Notes: a model not told the origin generated them from the letters alone. A stretch of 64,000 bases of DNA from Paragordius varius (GCA_964247055.1 OZ176051.1:8122001-8186000); one strand, 5' to 3'. Shown: positions 1-34,190, numbered from the stretch's first letter. A program made the numbers and translations.

Positions 1-265
1 TATATCGAATCAAATATATATAAATTATTTTTGAAAAATAGATTTTGCTTCATAAATACTTTCTCGCAATGAATATATAATGGGTTAATTAAAATATTCA
101 ATTATTCAATATGATATTTTAATATCCCAAAAACTGCATATCTAAAGCTCAAATTTTGACACTAATTATCATAAATATTTTAATGGTAAGGGAGGAGAAA
201 ACGAGACAATTTCTATATTGTCTATTCTAAATATAGAATTTTATACCGTATTGTCGTTCTCGTCG

Positions 266-298
<33 letters not shown>

Positions 299-2062
299 AA
301 AAAATATGACAAAATAAATTTAAATCACCCTATTTATGAGTGTGATATGTAATATTTTTAGCGCGCTTGTTGTTGTTTTTTGAAACCCAAAAATTTTACA
401 CCAATATGTCAATTAAGGATAGATAGATAGATGCCCTGGGCTAAAACAGAAATTAATATATTAGTAATATATGGATTAATTATTTCAATCAGTATAGGCA
501 TGTACATGATAAGTGTGAAATTTTGTACAAAGTATTTATAAAACATTTTATAATTATTTAAAAATTAAACTATAAATTTTTGCAATATTTTAGGCAAAAA
601 AAATTAGATTGTAAAATAAATCAGCAGCATTTTCGATAGGATTTTCAGGCCTTAAATAATAAAAATTAGAAGTAAGAAGCGATTAATTTAAAACTGATGA
701 ATATTCTAAACTTTTGAGCGTAAGATTAAGTTTTGACCGGTAAAAATAACCGATCGAGTCTGACTGATTACAAAACAAATTATTCAAACAAATAATATTC
801 GGTAATTATAAATATTTATATAAGAGTGACTTTAAATTATAAAATTATTGCTTTAAACTGTACCTGAGCGTACAATGAAATAATTATAAATGCGCTAAAT
901 TTAATTTTGAACCCATTTTTCAATATATTATTATGACATGATTCACAACCGGTTAGACCCAAATTGTGTAAATAAAATTTTCTAATCAAATATATGAGTT
1001 CTAAACGACAATATTTGCGCTATTAGTTATCTGATATTTACAAAAACAAAAATCTTATATATATATATATATATATATATGAATTTAGCTGATGACACAA
1101 TAATATATTTTCAATATTGATATTTTGTTAAAATCCCTAATAAAATTTATGTTAATTAGTTGTACTCTAAATAAATAAATGCGTTTTAGCCACTTTGTTT
1201 CAACTATACAAAATATTTGTTGTATGACTAAAATATGATTACTATTCTTACATAGCCGACTCAAAAGAGCCATCAATTTTTTTATCTAAACAAATTTTAA
1301 AGTTTACTGTTGTAATTTAAGATATGATAATTATTTAAAAAGAAAACGGTTAGAAGCTTAAATTATTAATAAATTCATTAATTAGGTGAATGTCTAATTG
1401 ATGAATTGGAATAATTTTTATTAATAATCAACAACTTGAGCTTTTTCACAAAGTCCATAGATTGCCAACCATATAACCTTTATGGCAGACTAAAAGGCGG
1501 CGCAAAATATAAAACAGTGTATTATGGAAAAAAAATTACGTGACCAATTTAAGTAGTATGGCTAATTTTAACAGCACTTATAACAAGGTACATGACGACA
1601 TTTATAAATTAATAGTCTTACTACGGAAAAAAATTCCTAACCATATATTTAATTTGTGACAATTCAAATGACTAATGTAACTAACTCCTCATGATATGCC
1701 TGTTTATAGTAGATAACAGTCGCCACAATTCTTGAGGCGGGCATTTATATATATAAAAAAATGCTAATACAAAAATCGATATTCAAATTTAACTATAACT
1801 GAGAACTGTTAATATAACAGAGGAGAAGTATTCTTATCTTAGTTTTACAAGATAATTGGTTAAAATGAGTTCAAAAGTTCACAAGTTAAATTTTTACCAA
1901 TTAAGCTTCAAAATTGGTCGGTAACACACACAAAGTTTAAAACCGTAAAAAAGATAGGTCATCATCTGATTTGTACAAAAGATTAAAATATACTGAAAAC
2001 TAAAAACATACATTATTTCCAGTATAATGCCAAATATAATTTTTTCGTTAAAAATGTTATCA
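1..2062. other. Non-coding sequence downstream of the AMPK gamma exon
   Basis: AT-rich sequence with no open frame resembling the remaining CBS exons of AMPK gamma. It is presumably intron of that gene, because the next exon must lie beyond the left edge. It contains two (TA)n microsatellites, near 269-296 and 1056-1080. I see nothing else in it. Confidence 0.5.
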
Positions 2063-2092
2063 TTAATCCAAACATAGTAAAAATGTAAATAC

Positions 2093-2977
2093 TATAATCA
2101 TACTTTTATTTAGCGTCCTTAAAACATTGATGAAATCTGTAATTGTCAACATGCCCACAAAACTTTGTGTCGTGCTGTCCCATAGGGGTGCGGCCCTTAC
2201 CCCGTTATAAACAAGGGCAAAAAACGCTTTTTTGACCGGGAGATTTGTGTCAAATATTATGAGTTTGCCGCTGGTGGGAATGAGATCATAACATGAATGC
2301 AGGCGCATAAAGTTTTGAATGATGGAATCGTCACGGGGGATCGCAAAAATTTCTTGAACCCCGGGGAGACCTGTTAAAAATTGTGGATCAGCAAAGGGAT
2401 CATCGGAGGCCCCTGTAGTTTGATGTCCACTCGAATATGGGGAATTTGGTTCCTCCAAACTGAATGGATCAAACGTTTTTAACAGTAACTCAGACGTGTC
2501 TAAATTAAACGGAGTTTCTGAGAAATGCGAAACACCCCCGGGGCTTTTGTAGGGTCTTTGTTCATTTTGAGGATGTTTTCGATCACTGGACGAATATATG
2601 GAATAATCGTCGGAAGTTGTTGAATGTTGATGTTTAAATCTGTCCTGTAATCGTGTTTTGATAGGCTGAGCAGCTCGTGAAAAATAGCTTTTGTGTTGAC
2701 TAGATGAGCCATGTATGGTTGCACTATTATTATAATACATGTGTTGACTATCAATGGAAACGGGTTTAACAGGAGTATTTTGCCGTTCAACGTGATGAAA
2801 GTGGGGAGATTTTTGTCTTTGAGCTGATGATGTTGTGGATAAATTCTGTTTTACAGGAGTATGACCGCTAGAGAGATGCGGTGATTGTTGTTGGGAAGAT
2901 GACACGGATTTGGCTGCTGGAGCTTTTTTCTTGTGTCCAATCTTCGGTGATAAATTTTTTGTAATGGAATAATCCAT
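2093..2977 (-). CDS. AMP-activated protein kinase gamma subunit, N-terminal exon (partial gene)
   Basis: The gamma subunit binds AMP/ADP/ATP through four CBS motifs and regulates the AMPK heterotrimer, a cytosolic and nuclear energy sensor. This exon gives about 295 residues. Residues 1-220 are a Ser/Gln/His/Pro-rich disordered extension resembling the long N-terminus of PRKAG2-type and SNF4A-gamma isoforms. The start of CBS1 follows (about 223-290), with the family signatures [29 protein letters not shown] and [11 protein letters not shown]. The ATG at 2977 is the first in frame, with no related sequence upstream. The 3' boundary is chosen at ATA|GTATTT (2092/2091), because the reading up to NKSM still aligns with the family YYKS segment; without splicing the frame stops at 2063. 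The remaining three CBS motifs are outside the window. Identity is sure; the exact donor is less so. Confidence 0.88.
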
Positions 2978-3213
2978 TTTTCATATATTAAAAAAATATT
3001 AAATAGCGTAAACAATTGGATCTTTAAAATTTGGTAGTCAAGGTCATTAATGCACGCGACTGAAATTTTTATAAAACATAGGGATCGATGATGGCATAAA
3101 AACAATATGTTAATATATCTCCACATATTTTCAGGTGTTTTTATAATAAATTTAAATTATATAGTACACTACAGCATAAATAATATTTAATACTTAAATT
3201 TAAAATAATTAAT
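2978..3213. other. Upstream flank of the AMPK gamma coding exon
   Basis: About 240 bases of AT-rich sequence between the start codon and the first repeat element. It would hold the 5' UTR or an upstream intron. No clear promoter motif is distinguishable from background. Confidence 0.3.
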
Positions 3214-3217
3214 TTAA

Positions 3218-4366
3218 CACTTCGATTCAAATTGGGATATCTAAATAACTCCACTACTAAATTTAAGTTAAGATTTTTAAAAAATCACTGAAGGAAACGG
3301 TCCCAATTTAAATATATGCTTCTATCCTAATAAAAATTATATAAATATGCTAAAAAATCTAAATAAAATTTAGTTTTGAAAAAAAAGTTTTATGTCAAAC
3401 TACTTCGACGCCATTTTTATTTTAAAAATTTTTTGCAAAATATCGTCTTCATTTAATTTTATGGGTAAAATAAAAGCTAATTTTTTATTTAAATTACATC
3501 TAACATTGATGGAAATAGAAAAAGCGGTTTATTTTGTATTTTTTAATTTAACCATTGTACACATGTAACGTTGACTAAATTTTTACCCTTCTGTTTTAGC
3601 TTAACACTTTGATTCGAATTGGGGTAACTAAATACCCCATACTAAATTTAAATTAAAATTTTTAAAAAACTACTAAAGGAAACGGTCCCCATTTAAATTT
3701 TTGCTTCTATCCTGATAAATATTATATAAATATGCCAAATTGTCTTGATAAAATTTTGTTTTGAGAAAAAAGTTCCATCTCAAACTACTTCGACGCCATT
3801 TTTATTTTACAAAAATTTTGCGAAATTGTCTTCATTTAATTTTAAGGGTAAAACTAAAGCTTATTTCTTATATAAATTACATCTAACATTGATATAAATA
3901 GAAAAAGCGGTTTATTTTGTATTATTTTTTAATTTTACAATTTGACACATGTCATGTTGACTAAATTTTTACCTTTCAGTTTTAGCTCAAAATAAGTAAT
4001 ATCAAGTATTTTTGAATAAAATTTTTCATGTATTTCGGTTTATTAATGTTATAGCAAAATTTTGCCATGGTTTCGATTGTTTTCATACTTTTTAAAGTAA
4101 TTGATTTTAAACAGGCCTGGGGTATCCAACTACCCCAATTTGAATCGAAGGACTAAAAAAATGTGTTGTATCCAAGTGTTAAAATAAGTAATATCAAGCA
4201 TTTTTGAATAAATTTTATATATTTCGGTTTATTAATGTTATATAAGTGCAAAATTTTGCCATGATTTCGATCCCTTCCATATTTTTAAAAGAATTTAATT
4301 TTAAACAGGCCTGGGGTATTTAACTGCCCCAAGAAAGGAATAAAATGAATGTGTTGTATCCAAGTG
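3218..4366. mobile_element. TTAA-flanked non-autonomous element (family T1), interrupted by a nested copy
   Basis: The left half (3218-3600) starts right after TTAA with CACTTCGATTC and runs through the family body. The right half (4183-4366) carries the GGCCTGGGGTA segment and ends at ATCCAAGTG. A second copy lies between the halves. Other copies at 33133-33704 and 50122-50653 show the uninterrupted body. There is no coding capacity. TTAA target duplication and CAC... ends suggest a piggyBac-type origin, which is inference. Confidence 0.8.
3605..4178. mobile_element. TTAA-flanked non-autonomous element (family T1), complete nested copy
   Basis: A complete copy bounded by TTAA at 3601-3604 and 4179-4182, with ends CACTTTGATTCG and GTATCCAAGTG. 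Each end has a subterminal hairpin of the form GGGGTA...TACCCC. It sits inside the family T1 copy at 3218-4366, at a TTAA that is present and single in the 33 kb copy, so the insertion and its duplication are visible directly. Confidence 0.85.
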
Positions 4367-4559
4367 CTATAATCAAAAACGATTGATTTAACCTGGTGTA
4401 GTTTATATATCTAATATTCTAAGTTATTTTCATATCGACTCAGGTGGAAAAATTCCCATATAATTTTGGAAGGTAGAAATTAAAATTTACACAGTCTGAA
4501 TAAAGTTAGTATTATCCTGACGAAGAATATATCTGAAATCTCGTGGGTTGGTATGTTAA

Positions 4560-5012
4560 CACTTCATTACTCATTACCCTTTTTCTTTTTGGGGTAGTTT
4601 TATATCCCACACCTATTTGGACATTGTTATCTTGAATTAAATAAAAAAAGCTTATTTTACATTTTTGTGCCTTTTCTATTATAAAGACAGTTCAAAAACA
4701 CGATTGAAACAAACAGCTGATATTATAATCAAATATCAAGTTTTTGCTGGTAAATTTAGGAAGTTGTCTACATTTTCTACCCTAATATACATTCATTTGT
4801 CTGTTGCATTGGCGATTTAAAAAAAATAGAAGAAATGACGATAAAAAAGTTTGATCAAGATTTTTTTGAAATTTTACATTTTTTTAACACATTTATTGTA
4901 TAATGCGCTTAAAAGAGGAAAGCATTTTTAAATTCGGCTTAATACCTTAAATTATTTAAGATATTCATATTTCAAATGGCTCTTGTTAAAACTACAAAGA
5001 GGTAATGGTGTT
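4560..5012. mobile_element. TTAA-flanked non-autonomous element (family T2)
   Basis: Starts after TTAA (4556-4559) with CACTTCATTAC, followed by the subterminal block GGGGTAGTTTTATATCCC. It ends in an inverted GGTAATGGTG before TTTTAA. The interior carries the recurring family words CGATTGAAAC and CAGCTGATA. Relatives lie at 5195, 38829, 53.9 kb, 56130 and 59736. Non-coding. Confidence 0.7.
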
Positions 5013-5194
5013 TTAAAAACAAAGGCAAAAACTTTGATCGACATTTCATGGGGTAACTATATTCCAAGTATATTAAAAATTTCATATATTAGAAAAATAT
5101 TGGAGTTGGGCCAAATTTAAAAATAATTATTGTAAAATTGTAAAAAAATCCTCATTTCAAACTTCTTGGCCATTTTTTTTCTTATTTTTCTCGG

Positions 5195-5640
5195 CACTTC
5201 ATTACCTTTTTTTGTCGTAGTTGGCATATTGGTGTAGTTTTATATCCCAGAGCTCAATCTTAATATAATTATTGTTTTGAAATTTACAAACATTGTTCTC
5301 ACGTATCAGATAAAATTAAAAATTGGACCCACGATTGAAACCAACAGCTAATATAAAAATCAAAATGTATCACATTTTGCTGGTAAAATGTGGCCTTAAA
5401 GCTTTTAAGGTTAATTATTAACATTATCCAACCATTTATACATTTATTTTCCTGTTGCATTAGTGATTTATAAAGGAAAACATGGCGGCGAAAAAGTTTT
5501 AGATAACAATTTATAAACAATACTACATTTTATGTAAAATTCTCCTAAAAGGTTAAAGAAACCATATTTTTAAATTTAGCCATTTTCGATTTTCAAATGG
5601 TTCTGGGATATAATATTTTTCTGAAAAACACATTTTATCC
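5195..5640. mobile_element. Family T2 element, degenerate copy
   Basis: Begins GGCACTTCATTACC and shows the TGTAGTTTTATATCCCAGAGCTC block, the interior words ACGATTGAAACC and CAGCTAATAT, and near the far end CTGGGATATAA. The right terminus is eroded, so the end is approximate. Confidence 0.55.
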
Positions 5641-6639
5641 GAGTTCTACCTTAATCATTATGATCCAAAATGATTCAAGGCACCAGAAAACATATCAAAA
5701 GCTAAATTTAATTTTCAATAAGTCAATTTTTTAGAGATGACCTTTTATATGTTATAATTGAGAAATTAATCCCGCAATCTTGAAATTTTTAAGGTTATAC
5801 GAAAACTAGACCATATTTGATAGCCTTATAAAAATTAAAATTTTATCAAAAAAAATTTTAACTTTTTAAGCATAGCTTTTGTATTTTAATAATATTTTTG
5901 TGAAGCATTTGGCATTCACGACCTAATTAAAATCAGTATATATATATATAATCAGTTTTTGGAGGAACATTGTCAAATAAAACGTGCAAAAATTACTGAA
6001 CTTACGATAAATATAATATATTTTATATTTCACGCGCAAAATAACTGATTGATTACTTGATTTTCGTAAAATCCCTTTGCCAAACATAAAAGTTGTCCGA
6101 TTATTAATTCTAAAATATAATAATGATGTTGGATATCAAATTATATTCTGTAATATCTTACTCCTCGTCGTTAAAGTCGCTTTCAAATATTACTACACAC
6201 TGAATTTTTTCTTTGTGATCAGCGCCCGAAATCAGGTATGGAGCCATTTATGAATTGATCAATAATGAATATATCTTATTGTAAATGAAATGACCAACTG
6301 ACAAACATTGCGATTAAATAATAAAAGAATTTAGACATAGATTAAATAAAAAATATTCCAAATTACTAGCAGTCATAGATTCTTAATATTAAATATTTCC
6401 CCCATCCTGTGTGACTTATTGAAAAGATTATAATTTCATAGTGGCCAATGTTTACACTTAATTGAACGGGAATTTTCAATATCGGCTTCTGGATGTAGTC
6501 ATGGTCTAGTTTAATAAAGACGTTAGCGAATGGGCAGGTTATTAATTTGGCACAGATGTCATTTTGTACAACCAAGTTGAGTCCGCCAAACTCTACATTT
6601 TATCAAGTAATTATGTCAAATTATATGCTTCGAAAGAAT
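5641..6639. other. Intergenic sequence, nothing recognised
   Basis: AT-rich, with only short open frames. I see no exon-like protein similarity and no clear repeat boundary. Confidence 0.4.
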
Positions 6640-7519
6640 GGTATAGCTTTTCTTATTTCATCCGAAATGCTAGTGAAAGTCATCATTGGTTGGTAGAAAC
6701 ATATTAACATGGAACGATCAAAACCATGTAATATATGGTTTCAAATTTAGAGTTGTATTTTTGATGTGACAAAGAATGGGCGCTCTGGTAAAACAAAAAC
6801 TGCGAATACGATTAACTGCATGATGATTGCCCGAAATCAACGACAATTGTCAGATTACTAAATTAAAAAATCAATAAAGGTGTGTGAGCAATGGGAGAGA
6901 CTAATAACCTCTGTAAATGGATCCCACACAATTTGAATAACCAAAACAAAATATCTTGTGGGACTCTATTTCAATGTCACGAAAAAAAAACATTTTTGCA
7001 TCGAATCGTGATAGAAGCGGCTTTATTTTTTAAAATAAAAGCGGAAACCGTGGTTTTCACCTTGACAAGCGGTACATCAACACCAAATTAGTTGCTTTGC
7101 AAGAAAATCAATCTCTACGTCTGGTTGAACTATATATTGTGTATTATGAACCTTTGAAACCCCTTGAAGTCGTTAATACACAATCGCCAAAACATTCAAT
7201 TAAAACCTTGTATTTATCAAAAAATGACGGGAATGAGCTGAAAAACAAAGTGATTTTGCATTATGACAATACTTTGTCTCCCATAAACAAACGAGTGAAA
7301 GATAATTCTGAATCATTTCGATAAATATTTCTGCATCAGGCGCATTCTCATGACCTGAACTGATAGATTATTACCTCTTCATATGGATGGGGCCCATGTT
7401 CTCAAAGCATCCTTTCTATATCTTCGAAGACGTTGAAAAATGGCTTGACGAATGGTTTGCCGAAAGGATAATTAAGTTTTCTGGAATGTTTAAAAGCCAT
7501 TGAACAATATTTCGAATAA
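6640..7519 (+). pseudogene. Decayed mariner-family transposase
   Basis: Fragments in shifting frames follow the mariner transposase in order. A helix-turn-helix region ends in WFQ...FDVTKNGRSGKTKTANT (about 6740-6830), then KWIPHNLNNQNK (the WVPHEL motif, 6915-6950), KKTFLHRIV, YYEPLKPLEVVNT (7135-7175), a decayed HDN segment (HYDN, 7260), and the C-terminal VEKWLDEWFAE and AIEQYFE followed by TAA at 7517. Mariner enzymes cut and paste their own element at TA using a DD34D catalytic triad. Here at least three frameshifts and several stops break the frame, and the first catalytic Asp region is not intact, so it is inactive. I could not place terminal inverted repeats with confidence. Confidence 0.85.
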
Positions 7520-8656
7520 AATAATTGGTCAATTTTTCCGAAGACTATGATTGCACCTGGTATATATGATCAGTGTGGCATCGAATTATATTAAAAAAAT
7601 GTTTTGATAATATTCAGATGATATACAACCTCCGATATGATGCAATAGATCATGTTTATGTTGTTAATTTCAAGTCTAATATCCACTCAGACATTTTTAA
7701 GAAAAATTTGCAACTTAATATATACACATATATATAATTCTTATCGATTTTGAGGAAAACCTATTTCGATCCTAAAAGTTAAATTTTTTTCTGGCTCCTT
7801 CGAATATCTTCAGTATAAATATGCTTTACCCCAAAAGATCACGGTTAATGTAGCATGAAAATATGGCAATGATTTTAACATTTACCCATTTGACCCAATG
7901 TCGAATATAAATATATGGCGAATAGCGCTCAGTTTTTGGGTTCTCAAATCTTTAATATAAGTCCTGCTGGGCCAAAACGATGTTTGATATTTTTAAGCAT
8001 ATTCTTCATATATTTAATCAATGACTTTTTTGACATAAAATCAAGACTGTTAAATTCAACAATTATTACGAGGTTTTATTTTTCAATATATTTTTGTCAA
8101 AAAGACGATATAAATCCCCACTTAATGTATGCCATGTTTAAATTTATTTAATTTATTGAATATAGCATATAATTGGTTTTTGGTTGAAATATTTTCAAAT
8201 ATGAGAATTTATACACAGTGTGTACATATATCTAATTATGAAATATATATATATATATATGTATATACGGATTACATATATCATTGGTTACAAAAAATAT
8301 TAATATTGGGAGATAATACCCTTTTCTTACTTTACCGATGGTGGCGGATGACATAAAAATTAGATAATAATAAATTATTATAAAACGAATTTAGTAAAAA
8401 CAATTTAAAATGAGATTCTACTCAATAAAATTCATAAAATTTGATTTTGATCAAACGAAAGGCACAAAAATAATAAACGTAGTAGTAATGTATAATTATT
8501 TAGCAGAAGAATAAAAATAATGATCCCACATAAAAACAAAAATCATGAGTTAAAAACTATGAGATTTTACCTATATTTATATGTATCATTTACCAATCTA
8601 AATTGCACTAATTATAAAATAAACTGGGGTATACAACCAAAAAATTGTACAGGGTT
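7520..8656. other. Intergenic sequence between mariner relic and Meis-type gene
   Basis: AT-rich DNA with a TA/TATA-rich tract near 8246-8280. Several short open frames show no family resemblance. Confidence 0.4.
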
Positions 8657-8662
8657 TTTATT
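8657..8662 (-). terminator. Probable poly(A) signal of the Meis-type gene
   Basis: AATAAA on the minus strand, about 186 bases after the stop codon at 8848; it is the first such hexamer downstream. In AT-rich DNA this is suggestive only. Confidence 0.4.
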
Positions 8663-8847
8663 GTAGCCTCTTGCTGCGTGCAAGTATTATTTTTGGGTGA
8701 AAATACATCAATTTTTTTTAACGTGGGCATAATCTGGCATACGAACTTTAGAAATTATATGATTCATACATATATGTGTCACCATTAACCGTAATAATCG
8801 ACAAAATCGGTACATGTAATTTGTAAATTTTGCAAAATAGAGATATT

Positions 8848-30822
<21,975 letters not shown>

Positions 30823-30846
30823 CAAAGAGAATAAACATTTTGGATT

Positions 30847-32133
30847 CTACCAACAATTCCATGGATAATAAATGTATAATGGTACCGTAAATCGATCTTT
30901 TCAAAATATTATAATTGAATCATACATTTTGAATATTAATTTCCATAAATTAGTCTCAAAGTATGGTAATGTCGCCATAAAAATATGTACATGTGTGAAA
31001 TCGTATAGCACCGTTTAATGTAAATATAAAGTCAGGTAAATATCATTTATAACATGACTTGATCAGATTAAAGTTAATCAAAAGAAGGGGTTTACTAATA
31101 TTAATTATTACTATAATGTCGAAGTCTATCTAACTTCTCCAGTATATAAAACAAATAAAAACGATACACTTGATGATGAATAAAAAACACAAAAAACTAT
31201 AAATTACTGAATGAAAATGAAGTATGGTTAAAAATAAATGTGTATATAGGAAAGAGTATTGATGGTATTATAAAAATGATTAAGATAAATGATGATATAG
31301 GGAGACGTAAAAATTAAATGACATCAAACGAAAGACACGTACTTAATTAAAAAATTTTGTTGGAAAAACCGATTTTTCTTATTGAGTTGCATGGCGCACC
31401 GCACACTTTCGCATAATAGATGAAATATAATTTAATTAGCGATAATAAATACAAAAACTAAAATTAATTTGCTTCTAACAAAATAAATAATTTTCTGACA
31501 ACAATTTTTTTGCAGAGAGAAGGAGAGACTAGAGAGTAAGAGTATAATGGATTTCAAAAATTTTGTAAAACGCTTTGAAAATAAAAAATTATTATTATTT
31601 ATTGTACAATTTTTTTATATCTACAGTCCAAAAAAACAAAACATTATATGGATATTTTTGTGATAGGAAAGTGTGTGTTTGAAAGAAAAACAGTATGTGT
31701 GTATTGTATAATCATATCTACGCAATGTACATATCTCATAAAATAAACAGCCTAGTTGTAAAAAAATGCAAAAAAAAGGAAAAAGGCGAAAATTTATGTC
31801 TATAAAATTATGTGTTTGAAAAAAATATAAAATAAATAATAAAAAAAGTGAAAATGTGTTAAGCGTTTCATAGTCCAGTCCAGAGTAATAAAGGCGATCA
31901 TGGAGCTCTAAAAACGTGCAAATGATGTAAGTTTTAAACGAAAGACCCTCTTAATTTTGGCTGCAATTTTCTTCATTCTTACTTTGGTCTGAATAAAATA
32001 AATATTTTTGATATCGTATGCTATAATGAGGGTGAGACATGCTACAACTATTGGTTATATGGATGTTTTGATTGGTTATATATGAACAAATACAAATATC
32101 TAGTAAATGGCACAAATCGAAAAAACTCAAAAG
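30847..32133. other. Upstream flank of the Meis-type gene
   Basis: AT-rich sequence with no ORF of note; a purine-rich GAGAGA stretch lies near 31515-31545. It may hold the 5' UTR exon or promoter, but no motif is decisive. Confidence 0.3.
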
Positions 32134-32328
32134 TATTAAATGGTTTCCTTTATTTTATCAAAATTTTTTTTAAATGGGTATAAATATTTGGTAAAATATG
32201 GAAAAAACAAGAGCTTAAATTTTATTTTTTGATGAATGTGCTATTGTTAATATCATAAAGCTCTCGTTTTTTCCATTCTTAAATATTTATACCCATTTAA
32301 AAAAAATAAAATAAAGGATACATGACTG
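32134..32328. mobile_element. Palindromic inverted-repeat element (family P1), degenerate copy
   Basis: Two arms of about 70 nt with the shared words CTTTATTTTATCAAAA, AAATGGGTATAAATATTTGG and their complements. It ends GGATACATGACTG, as in the cleaner copy at 43346-43561. The left terminus is eroded. Confidence 0.65.
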
Positions 32329-32406
32329 TGATGCAATCAAAATTTTCTTCAACTAATTGAACATTATAAAATTATGGTATCATATTTAAATTGTGGAAAA
32401 TTGATA

Positions 32407-32591
32407 CAGTATGAGTAAGTAATTGCTAGAAAGTTATTAATTATTGCCAATAGGATATGTATACAACAAAGGGCAGTATTATTGGCTTATAGTTATTTTT
32501 TCCACTTTTTACTATTAACCAATAATCTTTGCTGGATATGCTATTTGGCAATAATTAATAACTCTCTAGCAATATATACTTACCCATACTG
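32407..32591. mobile_element. Short TA-flanked inverted-repeat element (Tc1/mariner-like MITE, family P2)
   Basis: 185 bp starting CAGTATGAGTAAGTA and ending TACTTACCCATACTG, each end next to TA (32405-32406 and 32592-32593). The inverted arms extend about 50 nt through ATTGCCA words. TA duplication and CAGT ends are typical of Tc1/mariner derivatives. Confidence 0.75.
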
Positions 32592-32818
32592 TAATATTAA
32601 ATCTAAATTAAAGGTTAATATCATCTAATTTTGTTTAGCTACATTAGATTGTGGCAATGATAAATGACCATTATTAATGAGTTCATAAGAGATCAAACCA
32701 CCGTTATTTTTGACCGGTCAATTAACATAAACGTACCTCTTTATCTCGATATACAATTTGCAATCAACCAAAAAAATAAGGAATGCAGTATAGGTAATCA
32801 TCGCTAATTTTTCATATT

Positions 32819-32965
32819 AGAGTATGAGTAAGTATACATTGCTTGGTTAATTATTGCCAGAAGCAAAGTGATAAAAAATTTGCCTATATTTTTTCGTTTT
32901 TTACTAATATTTTAATTATGATCTTTGCTGCATAAAAGTAGGAATGTATTTTTACTCATCTGTAA
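32819..32965. mobile_element. Family P2 element, degenerate copy
   Basis: Shares GAGTATGAGTAAGTATA, TTAATTATTGCCA and the far-end ...TTTTTACTCATCTGTA with the copy at 32407. Boundaries approximate. Confidence 0.5.
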
Positions 32966-33132
32966 AATGGCTGTTTAATGTATAAGTTTTATGGGGTGAT
33001 AAAAAAATTTTTTCAATCCAACATAATTACCACCTTTTTTCGTATATTTTATTGACTACTGAGAAGGAATTTTATTCAGAAAAGAATCAGCTGTTAATTT
33101 TATCTTTATGTCATTCACTTTATAGTGTTTAA

Positions 33133-33704
33133 CACTTGGATACAACACATTCATTTTAGTCCTTCGATTCAAATTGGGGTAGTTAAATACCCCAGGCCTG
33201 TTTAAAATAAAATTCTCTAAAAATATGGAAGGAATCGAAACCATGGCAAAATTTTGCACTTATATAACATCAATAAACCGAAATATATAAATAATTTTAT
33301 TCAAAAATACTTGATATTACTTATTTTAAGCTAAAACCGAAAGGTAAAAATTTAGTCAACTTGACATATGTGCAATGGTAAAATTAAGAAATAATACAAA
33401 ATAAACTACTTTTTCTATTTCTATCAAAAGATGTAATTTGAATAAAAAATTAGCTTTAAGTTTACCCTTAAAATTAATTGTAAACGATATTTTTCAAAAA
33501 TTTTGTAAAAAATGGCGTCGAAGTAGTTTGACATGGAACTTTTTTTTTCAAAACAAAATTTTAATTAAATATTTTGGCATATTTATATAATTTTAATTAG
33601 GATAGAAGCATAAATTTAAATTAAGACCGTTTCCTTCAGTAGTTTTTTAAAAATCCAAAAAATTTAGTCTGGGGTATTTAGATACCCCAATTTGAATCGA
33701 AGTG
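33133..33704. mobile_element. TTAA-flanked element (family T1), complete copy, reverse orientation
   Basis: 572 bp between TTAA at 33129-33132 and 33705-33708. Ends CACTTGGATACAAC and GAATCGAAGTG. Subterminal hairpins GGGGTA...TACCCC occur near both ends. It carries the uninterrupted TTTTAGC-TTAA-AATAAG site into which the 3.6 kb copy has inserted in its sister element. Confidence 0.85.
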
Positions 33705-33708
33705 TTAA

Positions 33709-34190
33709 TTAAATATAACAAGCATTATTTTTTCAATTGTACTCCGAAATAATTCTGTCTTTTTATTTCTATAATATAGTTAGTTATCTTAAACATATAA
33801 CGTTCATATTGTTGGTAAAAGGTTTGTACGTTTTCATTATACTGTTAATTATATACTGTAATGGAAAGTTTGTTCGCTTTATGGAAGTTTTATTGGTGGA
33901 CAGCTTATTAAATTAAAATTTTTATTAATTCATTCAATTTTCTATCGCATAGGCCCAATTAAAATACCCATAAATCCAGTGTATTTATAGAATTTATAAT
34001 TTTAGATAATTATGTTGTTATTAATAGCTTCTTATACCCACATATTCCCACTTTGCGCAATTATTTTTTGGACGATTAAGTTAGCACAGGGGCTTTTCAA
34101 AACTCAAAACATATATATATATGTAGTACACATACGGTGGTATGATGTAAGTTAAAGAAAGGAAATAATTTGGATTATGTGTAATTAGTA

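Noticed and set aside
1056-1080. (TA)n tracts here and near 269, 18012, 26949, 34195 and 57517
   Set aside because: Plain microsatellites expected in such AT-rich DNA; not treated as findings.
2500-2790. 96-codon minus-strand frame inside the AMPK gamma exon
   Set aside because: Out-of-frame shadow of the gamma subunit N-terminus.
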